A stretch of DNA of 64,000 nucleotides from Streptomyces sp. DH24 (GTDB lineage: Bacteria; Actinomycetota; Actinomycetes; Streptomycetales; Streptomycetaceae), in NCBI RefSeq assembly GCF_029813775.1, contig NZ_JARVKW010000024.1, forward strand, positions 1 through 64,000. The letters are read 5' to 3'. The translations under genes and the position numbers were made by a program. The notes beneath the pieces are model-generated. The model saw only the letters and a list, made by a program, of their open reading frames with translations, was not told the DNA's origin and made no database searches. This document shows, piece by piece, positions 48,257 through 56,176 of this stretch. Numbering within the stretch: position 1 is the first letter of the stretch; every line of letters begins with the position of its first letter.

Positions 48257-49618
48257 GTGACCGCGCCCGTATCCACCGAGTTGCCCGTCGTCGTGATCGG
48301 AGCAGGCCCCGTCGGCCTGGCCGCCGCCGCCCACCTGGCCGGACGGGGCCTGCGACCGCTGGTCCTGGAGGCCGGCCCGTCCGCCGGTACCGCCGTGCGC
48401 GACTGGGCGCACGTGCGGCTGTTCTCCCCGTGGTCCGAGGTGATCGACCCGGCCGCCGAGAAGCTGCTCGCCCCGACCGGCTGGGTACGGCCGGACGGCG
48501 CGGCCTACCCGACCGGCGGCGACTGGGCCGAGCGCTACCTCCAGCCGCTCGCCGACGCCCTGGGCGACCGGGTCCGCTACGGCGTCACGGTGACCGGCGT
48601 CGCGCGGGCCGGCCGGGACCGCATCGTCGACTCGGGCCGCGAGGACCAGCCGTTCACCGTGCACGTGACGACCGCCGGGGGACACGAGGAGCTGATCACC
48701 GCGCGGGCCGTCCTGGACGCCTCCGGCACGTGGTCCACGCCCGGCCCGCTCGGCGCCGACGGCCTGCCCGCACTCGGCGAGAGGGCCGCCGCCGACCACG
48801 TCTCCTACCGCGTCCCCGACCTCGACGACCCCGCCGTACGCGCCCGTTACGCGGGCCGCCGCACCGCCGTCGTGGGCTCGGGCGCGTCCGCGTTCACCGC
48901 CCTGGCGGGCCTCGCCGGCCTGGCGGAGCAGGAGGACGGTACGCACGCGGTGTGGGTGCTGCGCCGCGGCCTCGGCGCGAACACCTTCGGCGGCGGCGAG
49001 GCCGACCAGCTGCCCGCCCGCGGCGCCCTCGGCCTGCGCGCCAAGGCCGCCGTGGAGGCCGGGCACGCGAGCGCGGTCACCGGCTTCCGCACCGCGGCCG
49101 TCGAACGGGACGGCGACCGGCTCGTCCTCGTCGCGGAGGACGGCCGCCGGTCGGCCCCGGTGGACGAGGTGATCGTCCTGACCGGCTTCCGGCCCGACCT
49201 GTCGTTCCTCTCCGAGGTCCGCCTCGGCCTCGACGAACGCCTCCAGGCGCCCACCGCGCTCGCCCCGCTCATCGACCCGAACGTGCACTCCTGCGGCACG
49301 GTCTACCCGCACGGCGTGGCCGAACTCTCCCACCCCGAGCGGGACATCCACCTCGTCGGCATGAAGTCCTACGGCCGCGCGCCCACGTTCCTCGCCATGA
49401 CCGGCTACGAGCAGGTCCGCTCCGTCGCCGCGGCCCTCGCCGGCGACCACGACGCCGCCGGACGCGTCGAACTGACCCTCCCGGAAACCGGCGTCTGCGG
49501 CGGCGCGGGCCTCTTCGACGAGCCGGCCGACGCGGAGGAGCCGGGCGGGGGGTGCTGCGGGGGGCCGGCCACGCTCGACATCGGCACGGCCGCCCCGGGT
49601 TCCTCCGGGGGCTGCTGA
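48257..49618 (+). CDS. Flavoprotein monooxygenase-like, ArsO type
   Basis: A 453-residue FAD/NAD(P)-binding protein. VVVIGAGPVGLAAAAHLAGR is the FAD Rossmann loop, and RRTAVVGSGASAFTALAGLA the second dinucleotide loop; VLTGFRPDLSFL is a conserved later block. Its relatives are annotated as ArsO, a flavin monooxygenase found in Streptomyces arsenic clusters (chromosomal and plasmid), with unproven chemistry. The C-terminus is Cys-rich (GVCGGAG, GGGCCGGPA and a final GGC), which could bind arsenite. GTG 48257 follows GAGGAG. It is divergent from arsR. Confidence 0.85.
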   Translation: MTAPVSTELPVVVIGAGPVGLAAAAHLAGRGLRPLVLEAGPSAGTAVRDWAHVRLFSPWSEVIDPAAEKLLAPTGWVRPDGAAYPTGGDWAERYLQPLADALGDRVRYGVTVTGVARAGRDRIVDSGREDQPFTVHVTTAGGHEELITARAVLDASGTWSTPGPLGADGLPALGERAAADHVSYRVPDLDDPAVRARYAGRRTAVVGSGASAFTALAGLAGLAEQEDGTHAVWVLRRGLGANTFGGGEADQLPARGALGLRAKAAVEAGHASAVTGFRTAAVERDGDRLVLVAEDGRRSAPVDEVIVLTGFRPDLSFLSEVRLGLDERLQAPTALAPLIDPNVHSCGTVYPHGVAELSHPERDIHLVGMKSYGRAPTFLAMTGYEQVRSVAAALAGDHDAAGRVELTLPETGVCGGAGLFDEPADAEEPGGGCCGGPATLDIGTAAPGSSGGC

Positions 49619-49649
49619 GCAGCGCGGGCCCGGCGGACAGTGGCGGGCC

Positions 49650-50729
49650 TCACAGGGCGAGGTCCTGCCACCACCACGAGATCGACGGCAGGCGCTGGGG
49701 ATCACGGCCACCCCTCAACGGGCGGTCGGACCAGGGCATTTGCTCCGGTGCCGTCGGCCGGCCCGGGAGCGAGCCCGCGTCCGCGAGGCTCAGGTAGCGG
49801 GGCACGCGCAGGCCCCATTCGATGTTGCCGCGGATGCCGTGCCCGAGGTCGTCGAGGTAGCGGCGCAGATCGGTGCCGGCGCGGGGGGTGATCTCCGCGC
49901 GCAGGGTGAGGAAGCGGTCCAGGACACTGTCGCGCAGGGCGACGGCCTCGTGCAGGGCCTGACGGGCAGTGAAGGCCTCCTGCGCCATGAGCACGGTGAC
50001 GATGTTCTGGTCGGTCTGGCCGCGCCCCGCCTCCTTCGCGAGGGAGTGCCGGTCGTTGTCCAGCGCGGCGACCAGGATCGCCATCTCGGTCAGCGCGCAG
50101 ACCGCGGGCGAGTCCATCTCGGCGGCCGGTACGTCCAGCCCGTTGGCGATCTCCAGCAGCGCGTACGTGGGTTCGCCGCCGGCCGAGTGCAGGCGCATGG
50201 TCAGGTAGTCGTCCAGCGTGGGCATCCGGCCGGCGGCGCGGTTGCCGATCTGCCACTGCACGCCGGCGAGCCAGGCCCGGTGCGCGTGCTGGAAGCGCCG
50301 GCTCTGCACCGGGCCCGCGCAGCAGCGGATGCGTTCGCCGAGGTCGTGCACCGCGGCGGCGTAACGGTCGTCGGTGTGCAGCGGGCCCGGAATCTCCAGC
50401 GCCCGCTGCACGGTCCCGGCCATCGCGGCGAAACCGGCGGGGTCGGCGGCCAGCGGGCCCTCGTCGCAGCGCGCGTCGTCGAACGCGAAGCCCCAGTAGA
50501 CCCAGCAGACGGCGACCAACAGCCCTTCCAGATCGGCGCGGGGCGCGAAACGGGCGTAGAACTCGGCGCTGTTGGTGCCGATCGCCCAGGCCCGCGACGC
50601 CGGTGTCGGACACAGGCCGCACTCGTCGATCCAGGCGTGGGCGAGGCGTTCGACGGCGTCCACGTCGGGGTGGAGGGCGGGCGGGATCGGACAGTAGAAC
50701 GGCAGTGTGTCGAGCGCGGTGGAGCTCAC
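49650..50729 (-). CDS. Class I terpene synthase
   Basis: A 359-residue type I terpene cyclase. The Asp-rich motif is FAFDDARCDE and the NSE motif ALDNDRHSLAKE; both needed for Mg-diphosphate binding are intact, as are the pyrophosphate sensor Arg upstream (in TMRLHSAGGEPTYALLE) and a C-terminal RY pair (VPRYLSL). The neighbour polyprenyl diphosphate synthase suggests it uses geranylgeranyl diphosphate, a diterpene route, but farnesyl diphosphate cannot be excluded. GTG 50729 has AGGAGAA upstream. The product is unknown, and no P450 is encoded within the window near it. Confidence 0.9.
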   Translation of the reverse strand: MSSTALDTLPFYCPIPPALHPDVDAVERLAHAWIDECGLCPTPASRAWAIGTNSAEFYARFAPRADLEGLLVAVCWVYWGFAFDDARCDEGPLAADPAGFAAMAGTVQRALEIPGPLHTDDRYAAAVHDLGERIRCCAGPVQSRRFQHAHRAWLAGVQWQIGNRAAGRMPTLDDYLTMRLHSAGGEPTYALLEIANGLDVPAAEMDSPAVCALTEMAILVAALDNDRHSLAKEAGRGQTDQNIVTVLMAQEAFTARQALHEAVALRDSVLDRFLTLRAEITPRAGTDLRRYLDDLGHGIRGNIEWGLRVPRYLSLADAGSLPGRPTAPEQMPWSDRPLRGGRDPQRLPSISWWWQDLAL

Positions 50730-50802
50730 TGCTTCTCCTGTTCGGCGAGGGTGCTCATGGCTTCGTGGTCGTCGGTGGTCCGGCCGGTGCGGTGCGTCCG
50801 AG

Positions 50803-50931
50803 CGGGCGGGCTGCGCCGTGCGGGCGGGCTGCGCCGTGCGGGCGGGCTGCGCCGTGCGGGCGGGCTGCGCCGTGCGGGCGGAGGCGCGTCGTGCGGGCGG
50901 GGGCGCGTCGTGCGGGCGGGGCTACGCCGTG
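50803..50931. repeat. 18/19-bp tandem array between terpene synthase and polyprenyl synthase
   Basis: Four perfect 18-bp copies of CGGGCGGGCTGCGCCGTG (50803-50874) are followed by three 19-bp variants ending at 50931, the last overlapping the stop of the polyprenyl synthase gene. It fills most of the 192-bp gap. Confidence 0.9.
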
Positions 50932-52007
50932 CGGCGCACCGCGGCCGTCGCGATGTGGTGCAGGACGCTCGTGACCCCCGGCGCGAAGCGGGCCCGTTCC
51001 AGCGCGTCCAGCGCGTCGCCGTAGCGGTCGGCGATCATCCGCTCGACGGTGTCGCGGGCGCCGGTCTGTTCGAGGATCAGGCGCACGCGGGCGGCGTCGC
51101 TCTCGTCCAGCTCCGGATTGCCCACCATCCGGACGAGGTGGGCCCGCTGCGTGCGGTCGGCCCGGCGAACGGCCAGTGCCATCAGCACCGTTGCCTTGCC
51201 GGACCGCAGGTCCTCGGCGGCGGACTTGCCGGTGAGCCGAGGGTCGCCGAACGCGCCGAGCAGGTCGTCCCGCAACTGGAAGGCCTCCCCGAGCGGAATC
51301 GCGTACGCCGAGCAGGCGCGCAGCACGGAGGTGTCCGCGCCGGCCAGGGCCGCGCCCAGGTGCAGGGGCCGTTCGACGGTGTACTTCGCGGTCTTGAGGC
51401 GGTTCACGGTCAGGGCCCGCTCGATGTCCCCGCTCGGCGCCCCCGTGGCCAGCAGGTCCAGGTACTGGCCGTGGACGACCTCGTTGCGCATGGCGTCCAG
51501 CAGGGGCAGGACGGTCTTCTGCTCCCGCGCCGAGAGACGCACGGTGTGCAGCATCTCGTCCGCGCGCACCAGGGCGAGGTCGCCCAGCAGGATGGCGGCG
51601 CCGGTCCCGAAGGCGTCGGCGTCCCGCCGGTCCGCGTGCCGGGTCGCGAAGGCGCGGTGGGCGCTGGGCCGGCCGCGGCGTGTGTCGCTGGCGTCCATGA
51701 TGTCGTCGTGGACCAGCGCGAAGGCGTGGAACAGCTCCAGGCTCGCGGCCAGCCGCAGTACCCGGTCCTCGGCGCCGCTGCCGCCGCCCGCGTGCCAGCC
51801 CAGGACGCACAGCAGGGGGCGGATGCGTTTGCCGGGGGCGAGGACGAAGTCGGCGAGCGCCGTCGACAGGTCGTCACCCGTGGCGCGCTGGGCCGGCACG
51901 GTCGTGGGCCGGCGGCGGAGGAAACCGGCGAGGAGGGCGTCGACACGGGCGCGCAGGCCGGCCAGAACGAGGGCGTCCGTCGTCACGACGGCATCGGGAC
52001 TCACCAC
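50922..52007 (-). CDS. Polyprenyl (probably geranylgeranyl) diphosphate synthase
   Basis: A 361-residue prenyl chain elongase. GKRIRPLLCVL binds IPP, the first Asp-rich motif is LVHDDIMD and the second is LRDDLLGAFGD, with LKTAKYTVERPL and GKATVLMALAV between and after. The residues before the first motif (LELFHAFALVHDD) include bulky Phe, compatible with a chain length of C15 to C20. It would supply the substrate for the terpene synthase downstream on the same strand. GTG 52007 or the adjacent GTG 52004 may start it. Confidence 0.9.
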   Translation of the reverse strand: MVSPDAVVTTDALVLAGLRARVDALLAGFLRRRPTTVPAQRATGDDLSTALADFVLAPGKRIRPLLCVLGWHAGGGSGAEDRVLRLAASLELFHAFALVHDDIMDASDTRRGRPSAHRAFATRHADRRDADAFGTGAAILLGDLALVRADEMLHTVRLSAREQKTVLPLLDAMRNEVVHGQYLDLLATGAPSGDIERALTVNRLKTAKYTVERPLHLGAALAGADTSVLRACSAYAIPLGEAFQLRDDLLGAFGDPRLTGKSAAEDLRSGKATVLMALAVRRADRTQRAHLVRMVGNPELDESDAARVRLILEQTGARDTVERMIADRYGDALDALERARFAPGVTSVLHHIATAAVRRTA

Positions 52008-52090
52008 GGGACTGAACTCCTAGGCGGGAAGGGGACGGTGGGGGAGGGGGAGGCCTCGGGACCGGGGGCGTGACGGGGAGGGCGACGCGC

Positions 52091-53650
52091 TCAGTCCGGC
52101 CTCGACTGGTTGCGCCACAGCAGCGCGGCGCCCAGGGTCAGCGCGGCCTCCGCGGTGCCCAGGCGCAGGGCCGGTTCACGGGGAGAGGAGTGGGGGCGGT
52201 TGAGGGTCATCCGCATGCCCAGGTCGCGGTTGGACAGGTCCCGGGTGACGCCGCGCAGTTGCTGGGGTGCGGCGGCCCCCGCGGTGATGACCTCCAGGGC
52301 GGTGCGGATGGCCTGCTGGGGGGAGAGGGTCTCCTTGACGAGGCCGGTGACGATGCCGATGAGTTCGTCGGAGAACACGTCGATCAGGGACAGTTCGGGG
52401 CTCAGGTGCCGGATGGACCCCTCGATGTTGGCGAACGACTTGCCGAGGACGGACACCATGGGGCTGGTGCGGATGCCGCGCCGGGTGGAGTGCTGCAGGA
52501 CCGCGGTGAGGGTGACGCCGAAGTTGAGGTCCTCCAGGGAGGCCGTGGCGATCTGGGGCACCAGCGACGCCATGTCGCCCGCGAACGCCGACGCGTTGGT
52601 CCAGGACGTGGTGCTGCCCATGTCGATCCAGGCCCGGGCCGTGCCCGCGCCGTCGTTCATCGCCAGGTTCAGCAGCAGGAGCAGGATGCTGGTGCTCATG
52701 GGCCGGTCGATGCGCCCGACCATGCCCCAGTCGATCAGGGTGGCCGGCTCGCCCGGGTGGACGAACACGTTGCCCGGATGCGGGTCGGCGTGGAAGACGC
52801 AGTCGACGAAGTAGCCCCGGTACATGAACGCCAGCAGGTCGCGTCCGATCGCCGCGCGTTCCTCGGCGGAGAACGCGTCCCGGTCCGCCTCCCGGATGGG
52901 CCGTCCCGGCGCGAGGCTCTGCACGAGGACCCGGGGGGTGGCCTGCAGGACCTCGGGCACGGCGACGTGGTCGAAGTCGGCGGCCGCCTTGGCGGCCTCC
53001 GTCATGTTGCGGGCCTCCATCACGAAGTCGAGCTCCGGACGCATGGCGTCGAACACCACGCCCAGCATGGCCTCGACGTCGATGACCTCGCTGAACCGCC
53101 GCGCGCGGCGGGCCACGAGCCGGGCGAGGGTGCCCATCAGCTTCATGTCCGCGGTCACCGTCTCGCGCACGCCGGGGCGCTGGATCTTCACGGCGACCTG
53201 GCGGCCCGAGTGCAGCTCGGCCCGGTACACCTGGGACAGTGACGCCGTGCCCAGCGGGTGGTGGGTGTCGATGTCGCGGAAGGCACGCCGCCACATCGGG
53301 CCGAGCTCCTGGGTGAGGACCGGTTCGAAGTCCGTGAACGGCGCCGGGGCCGCCTGGTCCTGGAGCTTCTCGAACTCGTCGATCATTTCCGGCGTGACGA
53401 TGTCGGGTCGGGTCGCCAGCATCTGGCCGACCTTGATGTAGAAGGGGCCGAGGCCTTCCAGCGCGTCACGGAGGTCGCGGGCGCGCCGGACCGCGGTGGT
53501 CTCCCCGCCGTTCGCCGGCCGGCCGGCGGGCTTCGCGACGCATGCCGCCTCCCGCCGGGCGAGCTGGGTGAGGACCCGCAGCAGCAGCCGGCCGCGGCCG
53601 GCGCTCACCACGGCTCCCGCCGGCCACGGACCCGGCGCGGGGGAGTCCAC
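52091..53650 (-). CDS. ABC1/AarF (UbiB-like) kinase family protein
   Basis: A 519-residue atypical protein kinase-like ATPase. YIKVGQMLATRPDIV is the KxGQ motif, LGTASLSQVYRAEL a variant of the Ala-rich nucleotide loop, VAVKIQRPGV the ATP lysine, and FHADPHPGNVFV with LIDWGMVG the metal and catalytic region. In other bacteria and in mitochondria, UbiB/COQ8 proteins support isoprenoid quinone synthesis by handling lipid intermediates. Encoded 83 bp upstream of the polyprenyl synthase on the same strand, it probably belongs to the terpene locus and could handle the prenyl lipid. The C-terminus lacks clear membrane anchors apart from ALTLGAALLW. Confidence 0.85.
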   Translation of the reverse strand: MDSPAPGPWPAGAVVSAGRGRLLLRVLTQLARREAACVAKPAGRPANGGETTAVRRARDLRDALEGLGPFYIKVGQMLATRPDIVTPEMIDEFEKLQDQAAPAPFTDFEPVLTQELGPMWRRAFRDIDTHHPLGTASLSQVYRAELHSGRQVAVKIQRPGVRETVTADMKLMGTLARLVARRARRFSEVIDVEAMLGVVFDAMRPELDFVMEARNMTEAAKAAADFDHVAVPEVLQATPRVLVQSLAPGRPIREADRDAFSAEERAAIGRDLLAFMYRGYFVDCVFHADPHPGNVFVHPGEPATLIDWGMVGRIDRPMSTSILLLLLNLAMNDGAGTARAWIDMGSTTSWTNASAFAGDMASLVPQIATASLEDLNFGVTLTAVLQHSTRRGIRTSPMVSVLGKSFANIEGSIRHLSPELSLIDVFSDELIGIVTGLVKETLSPQQAIRTALEVITAGAAAPQQLRGVTRDLSNRDLGMRMTLNRPHSSPREPALRLGTAEAALTLGAALLWRNQSRPD

Positions 53651-53686
53651 CGGGTGGCGGGTGGCCGGCGGGCCGGGCGGCCGGCG

Positions 53687-54148
53687 TCAGGCACCGGACA
53701 TCCGGTCGATGCGGTTCGCCAGCTGGGACAGCTGGTCCTTGAGGGCCCGGAACTCGTCCGCGCCACGGCCGTCCCGCGCGGGCGGCCGGTCGTCGCGCCG
53801 CCGGTCCCCTTCCGGCGGCCCGTCCGGATACGGGTCGCGGCGGTCGTCGCGGTCCCGGTCCCGGTCGCGGTCCCGGTCCCGGTCCCGGTGGTCGTGGCGA
53901 CCCCGGTCGTCCCAGCGATCGTCCCACCGGTCGCCCCAGCGGTCGTCGCGGTCGCGCCCGTGATGGTCACGGCAGCGGCGGTGGTCGTCGCGGTCGTACG
54001 GGTCGTCGTCCAGGGCCCTGCTGAAGGAGTCACGCATTCCCCGCTCGAAATCGCCGGCGCGATCCAGCGCGTCGTCCACCAGTTCCTCGGTGGCATGAAC
54101 AATTCGACGGAGGGCATGACTGAACGAGGAACGTGAATGGCGGGGCAT
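53687..54148 (-). CDS. Hypothetical protein with Arg-Asp repeats
   Basis: A 153-residue protein. The N-terminal 45 residues are helical (SFSHALRRIVHATEELVDDA), the middle is a charged run of DR/RD repeats (HDHRDRDRDRDRDRDRDD) encoded by CGGTCC/CGGTCG hexamer slippage, and the end is again helical (ADEFRALKDQLSQLANRIDR), probably a short coiled coil. ATG 54148 follows AGGAGGTATTC, a strong ribosome site, so it is likely translated. I do not recognise the family; the shape is reminiscent of small cytosolic scaffold proteins. Confidence 0.65.
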   Translation of the reverse strand: MPRHSRSSFSHALRRIVHATEELVDDALDRAGDFERGMRDSFSRALDDDPYDRDDHRRCRDHHGRDRDDRWGDRWDDRWDDRGRHDHRDRDRDRDRDRDRDDRRDPYPDGPPEGDRRRDDRPPARDGRGADEFRALKDQLSQLANRIDRMSGA

Positions 54149-54730
54149 GAATACCTCCTGCGGAGAGAGGCGGTGACATGATCGACGGCGGATCAATTCC
54201 GCCGCGACTCCTCGGCGATTGCCGACAGGGAAAGGCGATTGCCGACAGAAAAAAGAGGGGAAGCCGCTTTACCGGCCGCCTGGATGATTGCCTCCGTACG
54301 CTCCCGGAAACACCGCCCCGCGCGCTTTACCTCGAACGAGGGAGCGTGCAGGTCCGGGGCCGGGAACGCGCCTGGCGCGCGACGGACCGCACTCCGGGCG
54401 TGCACTCCCTCGCGCGCCCAACCACGTTCGCCCGATGGCCGATTTGCTCCGCAACGAATACGTCACGCAATGGCCACAGGTCACGGAGAATCCGTTCTGC
54501 AATGCATTTCAATTCCGCGCAAAGCAGGCCGTCCGGGCGGCGGACAGCCAGCCGCCGACAGGCCGTCAAGGTCGCTCATATGACTCTCCAGAATGGCGTG
54601 CGGGCTCATTCGGCCACATCACCGAAAGGCCGATTCGAGCGGCACCCGGCAACGGAATAAGTCTGGGTGAAGCGACTTCGTCCACGCGGCGCCCAACGGC
54701 GTCGCGGCGGCATGTGAAAGGAAGAGAAAA
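54149..54730. other. AT-richer 582-bp intergenic region
   Basis: No convincing gene on either strand. The region is clearly less GC-rich than its neighbours. It contains two direct copies of GGCGATTGCCGACAG (54217-54231 and about 54235-54249) and a run of A (AGAAAAAAGAG), and ends in AAAGGAAGAGAAAAGTG, the ribosome site of the next gene. It probably holds divergent promoters for 53687-54148 and 54731-55174. Confidence 0.5.
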
Positions 54731-55174
54731 GTGGCGGACATTACGCAGATCGAGGCGCACGTGCGCACCGCGGACCTGCCGCGCGCCGGAACGTACGGCT
54801 GGGTCTACCTGGGCATCGCGGGCCGGGAGTTCCTGCTGAGCGCGGACGGCACCAGCGGTGGCACCGAACGGGGCGACAACTGGACCTTCGTCCTGGGCGA
54901 GGACTCCAACGTCGAGAACGCGACGTACAACGACCCGCGCAAGCCCCAGCTGGACACCGACGACCTCGACCGCTACCCGACCTACGTCCGCTTCGAGCCG
55001 GCCGGCCACCACCCCGCCTGGTGCCTGGAACGCGTCTGGGTCACCGTCAACCCCCACTCGGAGGCTCCGCACACGTTCGACAATCCCAGCCTCGCCGAGT
55101 ACGGGGAGAACCGCCGTCTGTGGCTGGCCCAGGAGTACGGCAAGCAGCTCTACCTCAAGCGGTACAGCCCGTGA
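54731..55174 (+). CDS. PLAT/LH2-like domain protein
   Basis: A 147-residue protein whose pattern ITQIEAHVRTADLPRAGTYG, VYLGIAGREFLL, then DPRKPQLDTDDLDRY and HPAWCLERVWVTVNP matches the beta-sandwich PLAT/lipoxygenase-type domain, which mediates protein or membrane contacts, often Ca-dependent. It has no signal peptide. GTG 54731 follows AAAGGAAGAG. It is preceded by a long AT-richer leader, so it may be strongly regulated. It has no enzyme partner nearby. Confidence 0.72.
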   Translation: MADITQIEAHVRTADLPRAGTYGWVYLGIAGREFLLSADGTSGGTERGDNWTFVLGEDSNVENATYNDPRKPQLDTDDLDRYPTYVRFEPAGHHPAWCLERVWVTVNPHSEAPHTFDNPSLAEYGENRRLWLAQEYGKQLYLKRYSP

Positions 55175-55341
55175 CCGGCGGGAGGCGGGCACAGGGCGGG
55201 ACCCGTCGGCCCCGCCCGTCCGCCACCGGTGGTGGGGAACGCGCTTCGTGGGGACCCGGTCCCCAGTGACCGGCCAGGCCCGGCACGGAGGACGGACCCC
55301 GCCCGCCCACGGCGGACGCCACCGCAGGCAAGGAGTGAACC

Positions 55342-56028
55342 GTGACCGTCTCGATCTCCCGCCAGGACGCCGCCGCGCTCGGAGGCGGCCGCAGCATCCT
55401 GATGCGCCAGCGCCGGGACCACGCGCGGCTTGACGCGATGATGAACCGCTGGCCTGCCGGCGGTGTTCCGGACGGCGACCTGGACGCGCTGTGGCAGGAC
55501 ATCGTCCAGCTGGTGTTCCGTCACGCCTTCGCCGAGGAGACCGTCCTGTGGCCGGTGCTGCGCCGGGTGCCGCCCGGCGGCGAGGACCTCACCGGCCGGG
55601 TCGAGGAGGAGCATCAGGAGATCAACGACCTGATCGCGCGGATCGAGCAGTCGCCCCACGACCCCCGCCGCGCCGAGTGGGTCCAGCAGGCGTTCGCGCT
55701 CATCCGCCAGGACATCCGCGACGAGGAGGACGAACTGCTGCCCCGGCTGCGCGACGCGTTCGGCGACCGGAGGCTGCGGCGCATCGGCACCGCCTGGGAA
55801 GCGGTGCGGGCGACCGCCCCGACCCGCCCCCATCCCGGCGTCCCCCGCCGCCCGTCGGGCAACGTGCTGCTGGGCGTCCCCCTCAGCGTCCTCGACCGGC
55901 TGCGCGACCTCGCACCGGGCGGCGGCCCCGTCGCCCGCCGCGCCTCCCTCGTGGCCACCGGTGCCGCAGTGGCCGCGGGCGCCGCCGTACTGGTGGCCCG
56001 CGCCGCCCGCCGCGCGGGGCACGCCTGA
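55342..56028 (+). CDS. Hemerythrin domain-containing protein
   Basis: A 228-residue protein with a four-helix hemerythrin-like domain. Iron-ligand candidates are RDHARLDAMM, FRHAFAEETVLWPVL (HxxxE) and VEEEHQEINDLI. The last ligand segment DIRDEEDELLP lacks the usual His, so the diiron site may be incomplete. The C-terminal 60 residues form a basic linker and a hydrophobic Ala-rich segment (VATGAAVAAGAAVLVARAAR), a likely membrane anchor. GTG or ATG variants: start here is GTG-adjacent ACCGTG at 55342 after AAGGAG. A role in oxygen, NO or redox sensing is assumed for the family. Confidence 0.82.
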   Translation: MTVSISRQDAAALGGGRSILMRQRRDHARLDAMMNRWPAGGVPDGDLDALWQDIVQLVFRHAFAEETVLWPVLRRVPPGGEDLTGRVEEEHQEINDLIARIEQSPHDPRRAEWVQQAFALIRQDIRDEEDELLPRLRDAFGDRRLRRIGTAWEAVRATAPTRPHPGVPRRPSGNVLLGVPLSVLDRLRDLAPGGGPVARRASLVATGAAVAAGAAVLVARAARRAGHA

Positions 56029-56054
56029 CGGCGTCCAGCGCAGGACCGGTGCCG

Positions 56055-56176
56055 ACTCGGGCCCGGTGCCCCCTCAGGACCGACTCTGACGTCCGTCGCC
56101 ACGCTCGGGTCCGGTGCCTGCTCAGGACCGACTTGGACGTCCGTCGCCACGCTCGGGTCCGGTGCCCGCTCAGGTC
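56055..56176. repeat. 48-bp tandem repeat array between converging genes
   Basis: About 2.5 copies of a 48-bp unit (56055-56102, 56103-56150, 56151-56176) beginning CTCGGGTCCGGTGCC and containing GGACGTCCGTCGCCACG fill the whole gap between the hemerythrin stop and the stop of the minus-strand gene, entering the latter by a few bases. Confidence 0.88.

Noticed and set aside
50803..50931. 18-bp repeats considered as an iteron origin
   Set aside because: They are pure GC-rich slippage units between biosynthetic genes with no replication gene nearby.
54217..54249. Two copies of GGCGATTGCCGACAG considered as attachment sites
   Set aside because: They are only about 18 bp apart and no integrase or tRNA gene is near.
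54178..54660. Open frame of 160 codons in the AT-richer gap
   Set aside because: No ribosome site, no domain, and the codon pattern is unlike Streptomyces genes; overlapping frames are equally open.
56055..56176. 48-bp repeats considered as a CRISPR array
   Set aside because: Units are contiguous with no variable spacers, and no cas genes are present.
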